A stretch of DNA of 64,000 bases from Chelydra serpentina (GCA_037349315.1 JBAIAC010000007.1:53159001-53223000), one strand, 5' to 3'; counted from the stretch's first letter, positions 1-12,070 are shown. Made by a program: numbers and translations. Notes: generated from the sequence alone by a model not told the origin.

Positions 1-45
1 TGAGTCAGTCTGAAGTTATGGAGGCAGCTACAAGCATGGCTGATT

Positions 46-72
46 TTTTTTTTTTAATTTTTTTTTTTTTTA
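46..72. repeat. T-rich low-complexity tract
   Basis: A run of mostly T bases. A second pure T tract lies at 327-346, just after the CR1 tail. No gene is visible around it. Confidence 0.9.
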
Positions 73-131
73 AGGATATCAGGTTCAGTCATCCCTTGTA
101 TTTGTGGTCTGTTACAGTCCAGCTTTTAAGT

Positions 132-320
132 TCTAGGGACATGGCGTCCCTAGCCCCTGTTTGCCAGAAGCTGGGAATGGGTGACAGGGGATGGATCTCT
201 TGATTACCTGTTCTGTTCATTCCCTCAGGGGCACCTGGCATTGGCCACAGTCGGAAGACAGGAGACTGGGCTAGATGGACCTTTGGTCTGACCCAGTATG
301 GCCATTTTTATGTTCTTATA
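132..320 (+). mobile_element. CR1 LINE 3' end fragment
   Basis: This stretch matches the 3' untranslated end of a sauropsid CR1 LINE in forward orientation: a segment around 'gccagaagctgggaatgg', then the conserved run ending 'ctgacccagtatggcc', then an 'atgttctta' tail like the short 3' repeat of these CR1s. Only the last ~190 bp is present, which is the usual 5' truncation of LINE copies. Assignment rests on recognition of the tail, not on an alignment. Confidence 0.8.
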
Positions 321-689
321 TCTGACTCTTTTTTTTTTTTTTTTTTACACGCACTTGACTTTATAAATTACAGCTGTGTGACAGCATGGACTTTCAGCTA
401 CTCACTCTACTAATGAGTGAGTGATGCGGGTCATTCTAAACTAGGGATTTTTTTTCTTGTTCGATTTCTTCATTGTGCTAAGGGAATGATTCAGGTATGG
501 AGTAAGGGTCATTCTATCAATTAATGCCAAGCACTTATAGGGAAATCAAGCCCTCTCACACCTGTGTAAAATAGGAGTAACTTCATTGAACTGGGTGAAG
601 TCATATTAGCTTAAACCCACAGTTATACCAGAATCAGGCCTGCAGCATACTGTGCTTGCCTTTCATCTGTGCATCTCGAAGGACGCTGC

Positions 690-845
690 AAGGGTAGGTG
701 AGCATTCTCATTCCGGTTCTACCAATGGGGCAATCAAAAAACAAAAAATGACTGAGTGACTTGTCCAAGTTAACACAGCAGCATAGTGACAGCTAGTATC
801 AGAACACAGATCCCCTGATGCCCAAGCCCCTGCAAAGTAAGGCTC
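690..845 (-). mobile_element. MIR-like SINE fragment
   Basis: The segment 'gtgacttgtccaagttaaca' followed by 'cagatcccctgatgccca' is the reverse complement of the core of MIR-type SINEs (the 'tgtgaccttgggcaag' region). It is strongly diverged and has no clear ends. Confidence 0.55.
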
Positions 846-849
846 TGAT

Positions 850-2004
850 ACAAAGAATGGCTGGCAAGAAAATAAATCGGATTCAGTGATGTACCTTGAC
901 TGCTTTGTCTCACTCTAGTGACATGAAGCAGGTAGAAACCAGTTAAGCTGGATTTACAGTTACTGCATACATCTGGAACAGCAGATGGGTACCGGTGCTT
1001 CCAGCAGTAAAACTTTATTGCCTAGCCCAATCACATGAGGTGGGTCAGGGTTCCAAAAGCAAGTACCCCAATCAAATGATCGGGGTCACTATCCCCCACC
1101 CCCATCAGTGTTCATTAGACCATTAAATAAGCACTGACCCAACCACTTTGCCCCAAACTTAAATGTTTGAGGTTCAAAAAAGTTCAGTTAACTCTTTTTT
1201 TGTTTGCTTTTAATTTTTGCATGTCGTTGAACTTCCTGGCCGAACTGAAAGCGGAAGAGCTGAACTAGCACGAGAGAGGCATCTCTTGTGTTACTCCCAG
1301 AACCAGGAAGAACAAGAAATCTCATGAAAAAATCAACTGTCATGAGATTTCCAGCCCATTTTTCAAGTATCTGAACTTTGGGCGGCTTATCTGAACTGTG
1401 AACTACCTTTGGGACCCCCCACTGACTAGCTTTGGTATGAAAAGCCTTCTGCACTCTGAGTGTCCAGAGGCTGATAGACTCTGTCATCTAATGTTGGGAG
1501 GGTTCAGGTGTTGTAAGCAGAAACGAAGTTCACGGATACACGGTGAATGCTATTAACGAAACATATTGAATAAAAATGAAACTTCAGAACATCAACAACT
1601 GATTTCAGTGTGATCAAAACACAGGTCACCATGGCCATCTGGGAAATGTTTGTGCTGTACTTTTGAGGGTGACCCGAGGCCAGCTACAAAAGTACCTTGA
1701 TTTGTACTCTGACCTACCTGTGGCTGAATCACATCAGTGAGCCAAGAGACAGAAACTGGAAACAGAAATCTGCATTGTCTAGATCTTCTTACAGGAAACA
1801 AGTGTCTTTCCTTAAGACTTGCAGGACTTTTATTTCATTTTATTATCATATAATAATGGTGCTAAAGTGCAGTTCTACTCTGGAAAGTGGTTTTTGTATA
1901 AATAGCTCTGTCATACTCTACAGATCTGCTCCCTTGGTATATTTAGAGTCAGATCTGCTGATTTTAGTAACAAAAAAGATTTTACTGCTTTTTATGATGT
2001 TTGG
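850..2004. other. No gene or clear repeat seen
   Basis: Mixed-composition DNA with no credible coding frame. The longest frame (1188-1487, minus) has no recognisable domain and lies in sequence resembling old dispersed turtle repeat debris. Confidence 0.5.
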
Positions 2005-2142
2005 CAGTGCTTAATTTGTGCCAGAGCTGAGCCCTGAGCTTGGCAGTTCATAGCCCCAGTATTTCTGGGCTTGCTGCATCAGTTATGAAAGCAAAAAAAT
2101 TGCTTGAGCCCCCGCACCTGTTTCATTACAAATTAAGCACTG
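2005..2142. repeat. Short inverted-repeat element (MITE), family A copy 1
   Basis: The element begins 'cagtgcttaatttgt' and ends with its reverse complement 'acaaattaagcactg', so it is a 138-bp non-autonomous DNA element with 15-bp perfect terminal inverted repeats. A related copy at 50584-50742 shares the internal 'cttggcagttcatagcccc' block. The flanking 8 bp (1997-2004 and 2143-2150) agree only partly, so the target duplication is degenerate or absent. The superfamily is not proven; hAT is plausible. Confidence 0.75.
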
Positions 2143-3281
2143 CCTGTTAGCTTTGTAGCGGCAATACATCTGAGAGAGTGAGGAAGCTAAATTCTGTCTT
2201 TTTTCTCCTATGCATCAACAGATTTGTTAACTAAACCAAAACTTTCAGAAGTGGTGGCTAATTTGGGGTGATTTATGACCTTGAAACAACTTAAGGTTTC
2301 TCAAGGCAACACCCAAAATCAGCTTAAGTGTCTCAAAGTAACACCCAAAACCAGGGGCCATTTTTGAAAATGCTACCCTCAGCTTCAGGCAGTTGCATCT
2401 GTCAAAGCCCACTGGCAATAGGGTTGCAAAGGTGTCACTGAGGGCATCATCTGAAGGTGATGGGGCTGTACAGGTGTTACTATGAGCCTAATCTGGCTGC
2501 AGAACCTTGGATGCTGGTGGTGACGTGAGACAGAACACAGCTTGACTCTTGGATCCTAGGCTGAGTTGGGTGGGTGGGTGGGTGAGGAACCTTTACAGTT
2601 GTAAACTGAGCACATTGGATTTGGAATTCACTGAGAAAATGAATGTGGAACCTCAAAGTCTTCCCCCCCCCCCCACCCGCAGTGTGACTCTTCGGAGCAG
2701 TACTACACAAACTTTTTGTTGAGCTTTGCATTTCAAGTGTTCGCATACAATAGAATCACACTGATTACAAGGAGACAGACTGCTGCTCAGGGAAACTCTA
2801 CAACTTAGCACGTTCGGCCCCATCTACTGTGCAAAGTCTGTCAGTCAAAGGATCATGTTATAATACAACAGTATCTTGACTGCGTTACAACACGAAATGT
2901 TCTAATGAATGCATGCAGTATAGTTTGAGACCTCACAATAGCACCACCTCTGCTGTGAAATCTTTGCGAAGAGGTGGGCAGAGACCATCACATGTTGGGG
3001 CAGGATTTTAAAGTATTTGGATTAGTAAGAGTTTATTGAACTTTAAATGATACTCTTACGTCTGTCTGTCTGTCTCATTTAAATGGACTGATGGGGAATA
3101 TTTCAAGTCTTATATTCAAGTTTGGTAGGATGGGTACCAGAGACCAACTTGAAGTAAAATCTCAAAGTGAGCACCCTCAAATTAAGGAAACTCAAATCCA
3201 GATTCAAGTGCCCTATTCTCCCATAAGGAATAGGTATACAAATAATATGGTTATTACAATAGCACCTATAGGTCCCAATCC
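2143..3281. other. Unannotated stretch with small local duplication
   Basis: No gene seen. A degenerate tandem pair lies at about 2290-2355: 'aaggcaacacccaaaatcag' and 'aaagtaacacccaaaaccag'. A short poly-C run is at 2664-2674 and a tctg tetranucleotide run at 3060-3075. Confidence 0.5.
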
Positions 3282-3400
3282 AGGTCAGTGCCCCATTGTG
3301 CTAGGCACTGATTAAACCGAATGAGACAATTTCTACCCCAAAACATTTTCACTCTGAAATAGAAAAGACAAAGGAATGAAGTGACTTGCCTATGGTTATA
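3282..3400 (-). mobile_element. Old LINE 3'-tail-like fragment
   Basis: The phrase 'gccccattgtgctaggcact' is the reverse complement of the 3' tail motif ('agcacc..gcac.atgggg') seen in forward orientation at about 29175-29250. These tails recur through amniote genomes and are probably L3/CR1-type LINE ends. Family assignment is tentative. Confidence 0.45.
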
Positions 3401-4369
3401 CAGAGGGCCCTTCATTTTTGGATTTTATTTTATTTTTCTCAGGAACTTATTGGCGTTTATTACTATAACAACAAAAAACAATGAAAATCGGTGGAAAAAA
3501 ATATTAATTTTGCTGGGTAAATATTGGGGTTTATTTTTGGCAGATGGAAGAATGGGGGAAAAAGTATGCAGTAGATTAATGCTTTGATAAAGTGAAATTC
3601 AATGTGGTTTACTGCAGAACTAAAACAGCACTCAAAACACAATGTCCCCTCTGAGTTTAGGAAAACAATATCTCTCTAATCCCCAAATAAAAATTTTAAT
3701 TTCAATAAACAGTTTACTGCTGGAGACTTAGAACTCTTATAAATGTTTACATTTAATAATCGGGCCAGCCCATTTGCAGCGCATACACTCAACTTCATCC
3801 TTTTCTCCTGGTTTTTTTAAAAACTCTCGAATACTTCCCTGTGTTCTGAAATGTAGTCCGATACAGATTTTCTTTTTCTTCCCATTTTAGTGTCAGATCT
3901 TTAAACCGTTCTCTGCTAACAGCTTGCAATGTGTACGTGCTGGCTGTGAGATTCATCAGTACGTTCAGATGCGCATGCACTTCAGAGCTTGCGTGCATGC
4001 CTGTTTGTTTAGTGTGTGTATCGTCTAGACTAATACATAGCATCACTTCAACAGGCAGCTTTGCATATACACACAGACTAATGTATTATCTCATGCAATG
4101 TATTGTATTTTCCTAATAAAACAAGTTTTTAAAAAAAAATATTTCAATGATACAAAAGAATGGTTTTTTTCTATTTTCACCCAACTCATACTTTTTGTAA
4201 AAACCCAGGATTTTTTTTTGGTATAACTGTTTAAATTGAAAAGGCTTAGTTATACGGCAGGAGCTCTATAGAGTGGGGACTAGACCCCTGGGTGCCTTGG
4301 ATCCTAGTCCCTTGCCCTACCCCTATCCATTAGGGCATGCTGCTGCTTGCAGTTGAAGTTAATAAGAGT
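3401..4369. other. AT-rich stretch without a gene
   Basis: No gene or confident repeat seen. The frames at 3795-4116 on both strands overlap and look like chance frames. Confidence 0.5.
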
Positions 4370-4552
4370 CATAGAATCATAGAATATCACGGTTGGACGG
4401 GACCTTAAGAGGTCATCTGGTCCAACCCCCTGCTCAAAGCAGGACCAATCCCCAATTTTTGCCCCAGATCCCTAAATGGCCCCCTCAAGGATTGAACGCA
4501 CAACCCTGGGTTTAGCAGGCCAATGCTCAAACCACTGAGCTATCCCTCCCCG
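4370..4552 (-). mobile_element. Cry-type tRNA-derived SINE (CR1-tailed)
   Basis: Read on the minus strand, the element starts with a tRNA-like head 'gagggatagctcagtgg' (Pol III A box) followed by 'gggttgtgcgttcaatcc' (B-box region), then a tRNA-unrelated body, and ends in a CR1-like tail with repeated 'attctatga'. This is the structure of the tortoise Pol III/Cry SINE, whose 3' end was taken from a CR1 LINE so that CR1 enzymes can mobilise it. The copy is almost full length. 'gcagttgaag' upstream and 'gcagtttaag' downstream are a weak, unproven duplication candidate. This family is restricted to cryptodiran turtles as far as I know. Confidence 0.88.
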
Positions 4553-5587
4553 CAGTTTAAGGAAATTTCCTATGCAGTGGGTGGGAGAATAGGCCCTCAG
4601 CTATGAACTCCATAACTATCATCTAGCTGTACAATAGGTTAATGAACCCCCTCGCCCAGATCCAAATATCTCCCTCTTCAAACTTGCAAACAATGCAGAT
4701 TCCAATTTGGATCCCAACTGAGCAGCTCAGCCTATCTCTAGTGGAAACTCTTTAATAGTGTTTGACCTGAGGCCCCAGATGCCTTAGCAAGGTAGTGGCT
4801 GTTGACAAGATGTCCAGAAATGGTGTTTTTAATTCAAAACTTTGGTCTTGAATACAGGTGTCTATTTTTCCCGGGGAGGCACTGGTCCAAATGCTATGGC
4901 TGAGAACACTTCTGCACTCAGCACAGGGGGAGAAGCTGGAGTTCACACAAGTGAAAATGCACAAAAAGCATGCATGATTGCATGCTTTCCCCCAGTACAT
5001 TCTGCTTCCACCCAGCTAATCTCCTCACAACATTGCATGGCAATAAAAGTGATAAATGCCCATGTGATGAGGTCACTGGTTCCCTGTACAGCAGCAAGAA
5101 CTTACAGAAAAGAACAATTATTGTGATTAGAGGAAAGATAACAGATTAATCAGCAATTAATTCCACCAGTCACTCAAACTGGGAAGGTGACCTCATCCTT
5201 TATAAAGTGAGGGGCAGTGCTGCTGGCATTAGTTCCAGTGGGAAAGGGGGAAGTTTTCCCAAAGGAGGGTTAGCCAGGAAACTAGTCTGCCTTCAAGTGC
5301 TGGAGAGCACAGTAGTATCTGAACATTGTGTCGGGGTGCTCTCTAATCAGGCTGGCAGCATATGGTTTCCCTACTCTCCTACTATAGGATTCTTGAGTCA
5401 CTGATCTAGGAGGATCCTTATCTGCTGCTGTAAATTGACTCTGAATGCACTTTTACCTGTCAGTTTTGCCTTTCCAGTTTCAGATGTGACCAGTGTCCAC
5501 TGCCATATCTGTTACCTCTTCCTCCACCCGTGGAAAAATTCATCTGTGGTTGTGCAACTAGAAGGCTGGATCATGCTAGCCCTCATT
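4553..5587. other. No gene seen
   Basis: Unique-looking DNA between the SINE and the hAT transposon. The frames present are short, overlap on both strands and lack recognisable domains. Confidence 0.5.
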
Positions 5588-5595
5588 GAATGCAC

Positions 5596-8500
5596 CAGGG
5601 CTGGCCTGACCACGAGGCGAACTGAGGTGGCAGACTCAGGTGCCAGACTGGGCGGGGGGGGCACCACTAGAGTGTAGAAAATTGTGTCTGCTGCTGGTGC
5701 ATATGTATCCTCTCTGCTCTAGATGCACAGAGATGGTGGAGTGCTGTGCTGGAGGAAGGAGGGCACAAGAGACGTGGCAGGCAGGAGCTGCAGGGAGAGA
5801 GAGGAGGAGGAGCTTCTTATGTACCTCTCTAGTACCCCCAGGAGCCTGGACTGATTAACACCAGCTTCTCAGGGAGCTTCCTGTTTCCTGCTGCTTCCCT
5901 GAACCCACTTGAGGAGAACAGGCAGTCAACTGAAGTAGTAGGAGCCAGTTAGGCCCTTAAGACGCTTATATCTTCCTTCACTCAGGCCCTGCTACAGCCT
6001 AATTATTTGTTCCCTTCAACTGAGTGTTGAGAGCTACTATAGCTGGCACAGAACAGCAGTCATGAGTAAAAGAAGAAAACGCCTCTCTGGGGCAGCATTC
6101 AGAAAAAGAAAGGAAGCTTTTCTATCTAAGCAGGAAGGAGCTCTCCTGAGATACATACACACATGTTCACGGTGAGCCTTCCGGTCCCAGTGAGGATGTG
6201 AGTGGTGAGGAGATGCCTGATCTTCCAGTTAGTCAGAGTGCAGGTGACCTGGCAGCTATTGCAGCATCCATATCTCCATCTCAAATGGATGTAACCATGC
6301 ACATTCCTGAAGAAAAATGTAGATCAGAGAAGAGTGTGGTGGAGGCACAAGAAACAGCGGCTGCTGAGTTTAGTTCCTTAAGTCTAGATGATCCAGGACT
6401 GTGGACCCACATGAGCAGTAGCCCGAGGGACTTCCTTGTACTGCATGGGCCACACCAAGTGAAAAACTGCATGTTCCCCAAAGACAATGAAAATAGAAGT
6501 TTCCATCTAACACATTACTGGCGTGAAATCCCCAATGGTGACAAAGTGGAGAGGCCATGGCTTATGTACTCAAAAACCCAGAATGCTGCATACTGTTTTT
6601 GTTGCAAACTCTTCCAGTCTCGTGTTCCAGCCACATTGGGTTCTACAGGAACAAAGGACTGGAAAAATCTGGCTAGAAATCTGGCATGCCATGAGAAGGC
6701 AGCAAATCACCAGAGAGCATTCCATAGGTGGAAAGAGCTTGAGATGAGACTAAGGTTAAAGGCCACCATAGATGACCAGCATCAAGAGAAGATTGCATCA
6801 GAGTCTTTACTGGCAAAATGTTCTGAAAAGGCTCATTGCCATTGTGAGAATGCTTGCTACCCCAAACCTAGCATTGTGTGGCACTGTCAGCTGTATGTGC
6901 CAAACAATGGAAACTTCCTTAAAATTGTGGAGCTGATGGCTGATTTTGATGCTGTACTCCAGGAGCATCTAAGAAGAGTCACCACCCAAGAAATGTACAC
7001 ACACGACTACCTTGGAAAAACCATTCAAAATGAGATCATACAGTTACTGGCAACAAAAGTCAAACAGAAGATTGCGGCAGATCTGAAGTCAGCAAGATAT
7101 TGCTCTGTTGTTCTGGACTGCACACCCGACATCAGCCATACAGAACAAATGACTTTAATGGTGCGTTTTGTAACAACAACAGAACCTAATGAAAATGTCC
7201 CTGCAATGGTGACTGTCAGAGCATTTTCTAGAATTTATTGACATTGATGATACTACAGGAGCTGGTATGACAAATGTGCTTCTTAAAAAGTTGGAAGATA
7301 CGGGAATTGCGATAACTGACATGGAGGTCAGGGCTATGATAATGGTGACAACATGAGAGGAAAGAACAGAGGAGTGCAGACACGGATCCGAGAGTTAAAC
7401 CCTCGAGCTTTTTTTATCCCATGCAGTTCTCATTCATTGAACTTGGTGGTCAGTGATGCAGCATCAGCTTCCTGTGAGGCTGCTGATTTTTTTAAATGTA
7501 ATTTAAAGCAGCTGTGTATTTTTCTCTGCATCAACTCATCGATGGCAAATTTTGAAGCAACTTCTGGGAACATTCTCTCTGACACTGAAACCACTGCGTG
7601 CCACACGATGGGGAAAGTTGAGTGGAGGCGATAAAGCCTATCAAACACCAAATTGGGAAGATAGATGATGCCATAGTTGCCATTATGGAGGATAATGCTA
7701 TGACAGGAACTGTTCATGGGAGAACAGCGGCTGAGGGAAATGGAATCACCAGAAACATACATAACTTCAACTTTCTGTGTGGCTTAGTGTTGTGGCATGA
7801 CATACTGTTTGAAATAAATGTTGTAAGCAAGAGACTCCAAGGTGTTGACCTTGATATCTCTGGAGCAATGGAACAACTGAACAAAGCAAAGTCATACCTA
7901 CAGTCTTACCGGTCAGATGAGGGATTTCAAAATGTTCTGAAGAGTGCACAGAAGTTGGCAGAGGAACTTCACACTGAAGCTATTTTCCCACCCATTTAAG
8001 AATACAAGAGTCACTGAAGAAGAAGACATTTTGATGATGAGGTACGGGATAATCCCATAAGAGATCCCAAACAAATCAAAGTTGAATTCTTTAACCAGAT
8101 GCTAGATTGTGCAATACAGTCAGTTGAACGTTTCATGCAGCTCAAGGAACACAGCAGTATATTTGGGATGTTGTAGAATATTCCAAAACTCCTCACTATA
8201 CCTGAAGAAGACCTACACCAGCAATGCAGGGCACTAGAGACCGTGTTGACACATGATGACAGGCGCGATATTGATGCAGGTGATTTAGGTGATGAACTGA
8301 AAGCCCTTTCAAGATACATTTCAGCAGGAGCAACTCCAAAGGCTGTTCTGGAATATATGTGCACAAATAAGATGACCACCCTCTTTCCAAATACTTTTGT
8401 TGCTCTGCGCATACTTCTAACACTTCCTGTAACAGTTGCCAGTGGAAAACGCAGCTTCTCCAAGCTGAAGTTAATAAAAACACATCTACGCTCCACAATG

Positions 8501-8904
8501 ACACAGGAGAGGCTAGTCGACCTTGCAATCATCTCAGAGCATGAGCTGGCCCAGACTGTGGACCTCCAGGAAGCTGTTCAAATCTTTGCAGCCAAGAAGG
8601 CACGGAAAGCATCACTTTGATTATTCAAACAGATACAAATGCCAGTGTTTACTATGCAGACAAGAAAAGTTACATTTGCTGTTCAGGCATTTGAAAGTTA
8701 AGTGTTACTTAAAATTTTTGAACAAGGCATTTTAAGTTGTTAGTTCTCCTTTATCGGGGTAGGTAGCAGAGCAGTAGCATGAGAGGAGAAAAACAGGAAG
8801 AAGGCAGAATTGAGACCTTTCAAAGTTTTGGCCCAAACGAGGGGGCGTGGGGGCGTCATTTGAGCTCCCCGCCTCAGGTGCCAAAATGTTGTGGGCTGGC
8901 CCTG
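5596..8904 (+). mobile_element. hAT DNA transposon, whole but dead
   Basis: The ends are inverted repeats: 'cagggctggcc' at the left and 'ggctggccctg' at the right. The left flank has the 8-bp sequence gaatgcac (5588-5595). The right flank has gaat-aat-gcac (8905-8915), the same 8 bp with three extra bases. An 8-bp duplication is the signature of the hAT superfamily. Inside is a transposase pseudogene (6062-8620) with a TTF/ZMYM1-like zinc finger and a hAT dimerisation domain. The 3.3-kb length fits an autonomous hAT. Frameshifts and stops show it is inactive. Confidence 0.85.
6062..8620 (+). pseudogene. hAT transposase pseudogene (TTF/ZMYM1-like)
   Basis: When intact this gene would encode the hAT transposase that cuts and pastes the surrounding element; turtle databases often label relatives 'zinc finger MYM-type protein 1-like'. 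The likely original start is ATG 6062, followed by a basic N-terminus; a stop at 6173 is bypassed by a one-base frame change near 6170. A TTF-type zinc-binding block (CFCCKLF, then GTKDWKNL and an H..C..H pattern) falls at about 6580-6710. The catalytic RNase H-like core starts with VVLDCTPDISH near 7110 and continues with GYDNG near 7335. The C-terminal hAT dimerisation domain (LPVTVASGKRSFSKLK) is at about 8410-8545. Further frame changes lie near 7215, 7330 and 7610, with stops near 8000 and TAG at 8174. Stop at 8618-8620. Confidence 0.88.
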
Positions 8905-8915
8905 GAATAATGCAC

Positions 8916-9931
8916 AGCTGGTCGTTGCACTTCAGCATGAACACCAGTAAGATAAAGCAGGAGGCACAGTCTTTTGCACGGGGCGGCCAAAAGTCTCAAA
9001 ACCATGTGCACCTGCTCCCTGACTCACAAGTGCACACTGCACAGGGTGAAAAAGGAACAAGAGAATGGGTGTTTCTGAGGAGAAATGGGTTTACTTGTTA
9101 GCATCAGGCTTATAAGGCAGCTTGCTCCATGGCCCCCTTTTGGGCTTGACTCCTGCAGGGCTAATTTGGCAGCAGTGCTCTCATTTACATTAGACTAAAT
9201 TCCCCTCTCCTCCTGGTCTGACTCATCACTTTTTACTTGTGCTTATGCACCCGCACTTCCCAGGATGAGGATCTGAGAACAGGAAGAAGGCTCAGCCTAG
9301 TAGGGGGGTCTATTTCCCACCAAATGCCCAGACAAAATTTTTCTTACACGGTGCAGAAGCTAACAGAGGATCTGTGAGCTTGATTTAGGGAAGAAAGCCC
9401 TAGTCCTATCCTCTATAGACATAGTCCTTGGTATGTAGACTCTAGAGTTTTTACTATGCAGTAGGTGACAATATGTGCAATTGAAACTGTTTGCGGCTCT
9501 CTCGTCACCCACAGTGGCTAAAGTAATGGAAATGTTGTAATAAGCCGTTGTGAGGGTAGGTGACAGCTGACAAGAGGAGAGAAGCAAGGTGTGAGAGGTG
9601 CGTACTAGCGAAAGCTGAGGTAGTGAGATTTTTTTCGAAAGCAGCAAGAAAAGGTGTGGTTTGAGCTACCTTCAAAAATGGGCTAGCTGTTAGTAAGGAA
9701 GCAAGCAGAGCATTCCACAAAGATGGAGTGGTGGTAGCAAAGGATTGACCCCCAACACAGGGGAGGAGCGAGACCCGACCAAAAGAAAGAGTGAGACATG
9801 CTACATGGGGTGTAAGAAGTTACAAGATCAGAGGTAAATGGGAATGTGGCCATGAAAGGCCTAGGATGTGCGCAAAGCAGTGGAATTTGTTCAGGATGGG
9901 GAGGTAATGGGATCATCTGTGTGTGTGTGTG
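8916..9931. other. No gene; possible old LINE debris
   Basis: No coding sequence seen. The stretch 9640-9900 resembles the 3' region of an old L2-like LINE, but I cannot confirm this by eye. Confidence 0.4.
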
Positions 9932-10239
9932 TGGGGGGGTTTCCCAACTGCTGTGCTGCAGCACACTCGTGTGCCCGAACAGCTGTGCCAGGGAATGTTT
10001 TGAAAAACTACAAAGGGAGGAAAGTCTCCTTCTGATTGGCTATCTGCCTCACTATTCTGCCTCCTCTGGAGCGGAGCAACCAATCAGAGCTCAACCTCCC
10101 TGTCTTCCATCCTGTGCGAGCAATGGATCGGCTCCTCTGCCCTTCCCCCTTCCCTTCTGCAACCACCAGCAGAAGGTGGGGGGGAAGAGCTGCTGGAGCT
10201 CAAGGTGTGCCACAGCAGAGGAAAGGTTGAGAACCACTG
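9932..10239. mobile_element. Non-autonomous hAT element (MITE)
   Basis: The left end 'tttcccaactgctgtgctgc' and the right end 'gaaaggttgagaaccactg' are diverged inverted repeats of a hAT MITE common in turtles, with subterminal 'gctgcagcacac' and 'ggtgtgccacagc' also in inverted order. The left end abuts a (TG)n run at 9921-9932, which hides any target duplication. There is no coding capacity. Confidence 0.72.
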
Positions 10240-10360
10240 TGCTAGAGACTCACAGGATCTATGGGTGGTTACAGATAGCACAACTGAATGGAAGGTGGGC
10301 AGGAATAGCACAGAGACCAGCAGAGAAGCTCAGCATTAAGACACAGAGGTGGAACACAAA

Positions 10361-10818
10361 AGGAATAGCCACACAAGATCAGAGCAGTGGTCCATCCAGT
10401 CCAGTATCCCGGCTCTGACAGTGGCCAGGACCAGCTCCTTCAGAAGAAGGTGAAAAAAATTCTATTTTATTTTTAAAAGAAATTCTATTAACTTGCTAGT
10501 TTCTTCCTGATCCGTAGCTGGCATATTTCTTGACGCTTTAGGGTTTCTGTCCCTTAAGAGTGTAGCAGATTGTATTCAGTCTAATGTAACTCTCATATTA
10601 TCCACAGAAACATCTAATCCTTTATTAATCCCTTTTGTGTACTTGCCTTCAAAGATATCTTGTATCAGTGAGTTCCACAAGTTAATTATGAGCTGTGTAA
10701 GCAAGTATTTTGTTTTACCAGCTCTAAATTTCTTTCATTTTCATTGTTTCCCATTGTTCTCTAATGAGAGAGGGTGAATGGGAACACCCAATTTACCTTC
10801 TTTATATAGTTGTTATAT
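10361..10818 (-). mobile_element. CR1 LINE 3' UTR fragment
   Basis: 'gatcagagcagtggtccatc' followed by 'gacagtggccaggaccag' is the reverse complement of the same CR1 tail class seen at 132-320. The homology continues into upstream 3' UTR ('gagttccacaagttaattatg', 'ctaatgagagagggtgaa'). A low-complexity patch at 10445-10490 interrupts it. Confidence 0.72.
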
Positions 10819-11130
10819 ATGTACATTGGGTCAGATCCTAAGTTACTGTAAATCACTGCAGTATTGTTAGCTCCAAGGCCCCTCAAAATAATGAGATTAG
10901 CTTAAAAATCCTAAGATTAAAAATAATAATTTTTGAGTTATTTTTATTTTCCGTTTGGTTTGGGGTGTGTTCGGATTACAATTTTAGATTTTTTTTCTCC
11001 ACAACCATGAGCGATACAAATTTACTTAAACAGAAGCTGAGAGTCTTGCATAATCACAGAATTCTAGGAGTTGGGACTTTAAGAAAAACACCAAATATTG
11101 TGTGACTTACAATATGGTCTAGTTATTACT

Positions 11131-11208
11131 TAGTCCTGCCATGAGTGCCAGGGACTGGACTAGATGACCTCTTGAGGTCCCTTCCAGTTCTACACTTCTA
11201 TGATTTTA
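11131..11208 (+). mobile_element. CR1 LINE terminal fragment
   Basis: The run 'ggactagatgacctcttgag' followed by 'gtcccttccagttctac' and 'tctatgatt' is the last ~75 bp of a CR1 element in forward orientation, ending in the typical 'attctatga'-like tail. Confidence 0.85.
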
Positions 11209-11675
11209 TCACAAGAGTTGGCCACATGGTCACTGAGTTAGACATGTCACTTTATGGTAATGAGACAATAGGAAATTCACAGACAGAGGGAAGGTTTAAA
11301 ACAGTTTTATTTTTAAAAGGTGTTTAAATAAAGTTTGCTTGCATTATGCACTCTAAGGTATCTGCTACATTCATTTGCTGAACTACCATGACTACAAGTG
11401 AGACAAGATTCACCCTAATATCGTTCTGGCTGTTGTGATTTGTCTATAGAAATAAGTTTGGGAATCTGGAATGATGTGTACGGATGAGTGTGTGCAGGAA
11501 GAGGACTCTTCCACACAGGAAAGGTATTTTTATAAACAGGAAGTGTAGTCTCCTTCCAGATTTACTTCTGTATCAAGTCTTATTTTAGGTGGAACTGTGT
11601 GATTAAGGAGAAGAAAACAAGCAACTCATTCACAGGATGGCAGAGCAAATTAGCACATGATGAAAAACACGTATC

Positions 11676-11766
11676 TGACTTAATTCTAATCTCATTTACA
11701 TCCACAGATTTCAGTGGAATTACTCCTAATTTACACTTGTGTAACTGAATCAGAATCTCACCCATA
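11676..11766. repeat. Short palindromic repeat, dispersed family P
   Basis: The core 'tcagtggaattactcctaat' lies between 'ttacatccacag' and 'tttacacttgtgtaactg', with outer arms 'ttctaatctcat' and 'aatcagaatctc'. It is a diverged member of a ~90-bp fold-back family recurring across the window (best copies 49282-49386 and 57672-57761). Confidence 0.55.
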
Positions 11767-11954
11767 CTTTCTTAATGAAATGCACAAAAATAAAAAAAAG
11801 CACTGACTTCAGCAAGACTACTCATGTGACTCTAGTTAAGCATGTAAGAGTTTGCATGATTGGGGCCAAAGACCTTAACGAACAAGATAGACGTCTATCA
11901 GTCCCTGATCACTTTGTTGGTATGTCATGTTCCTTTCCCTCACCTTCCTATTTT

Positions 11955-12070
11955 GTCATTATCTTTATAGATTGTACTCTGTTTGGGCGACTGAGTGTGG
12001 CTTACTCTGGTTTTTGAAAAGTGCCTAGCACGTTTTGATACCACAAGGTACATAAATATATAAAGGATTA
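11955..12070 (+). mobile_element. Old LINE 3'-tail-like fragment
   Basis: 'tatagattgtactctgtttg' followed by 'aaaagtgcctagcacg' and 'acataaatat' matches the forward version of the L3/CR1-like tail family. It is highly diverged; family not certain. Confidence 0.45.

Noticed and set aside
1188..1487. 99-codon minus-strand frame
   Set aside because: No recognisable domain, surrounded by repeat-like debris, no supporting context.
4480..4552. tRNA-like sequence on the minus strand
   Set aside because: It is the head of a Cry SINE, not a functional tRNA; no full cloverleaf is expected.
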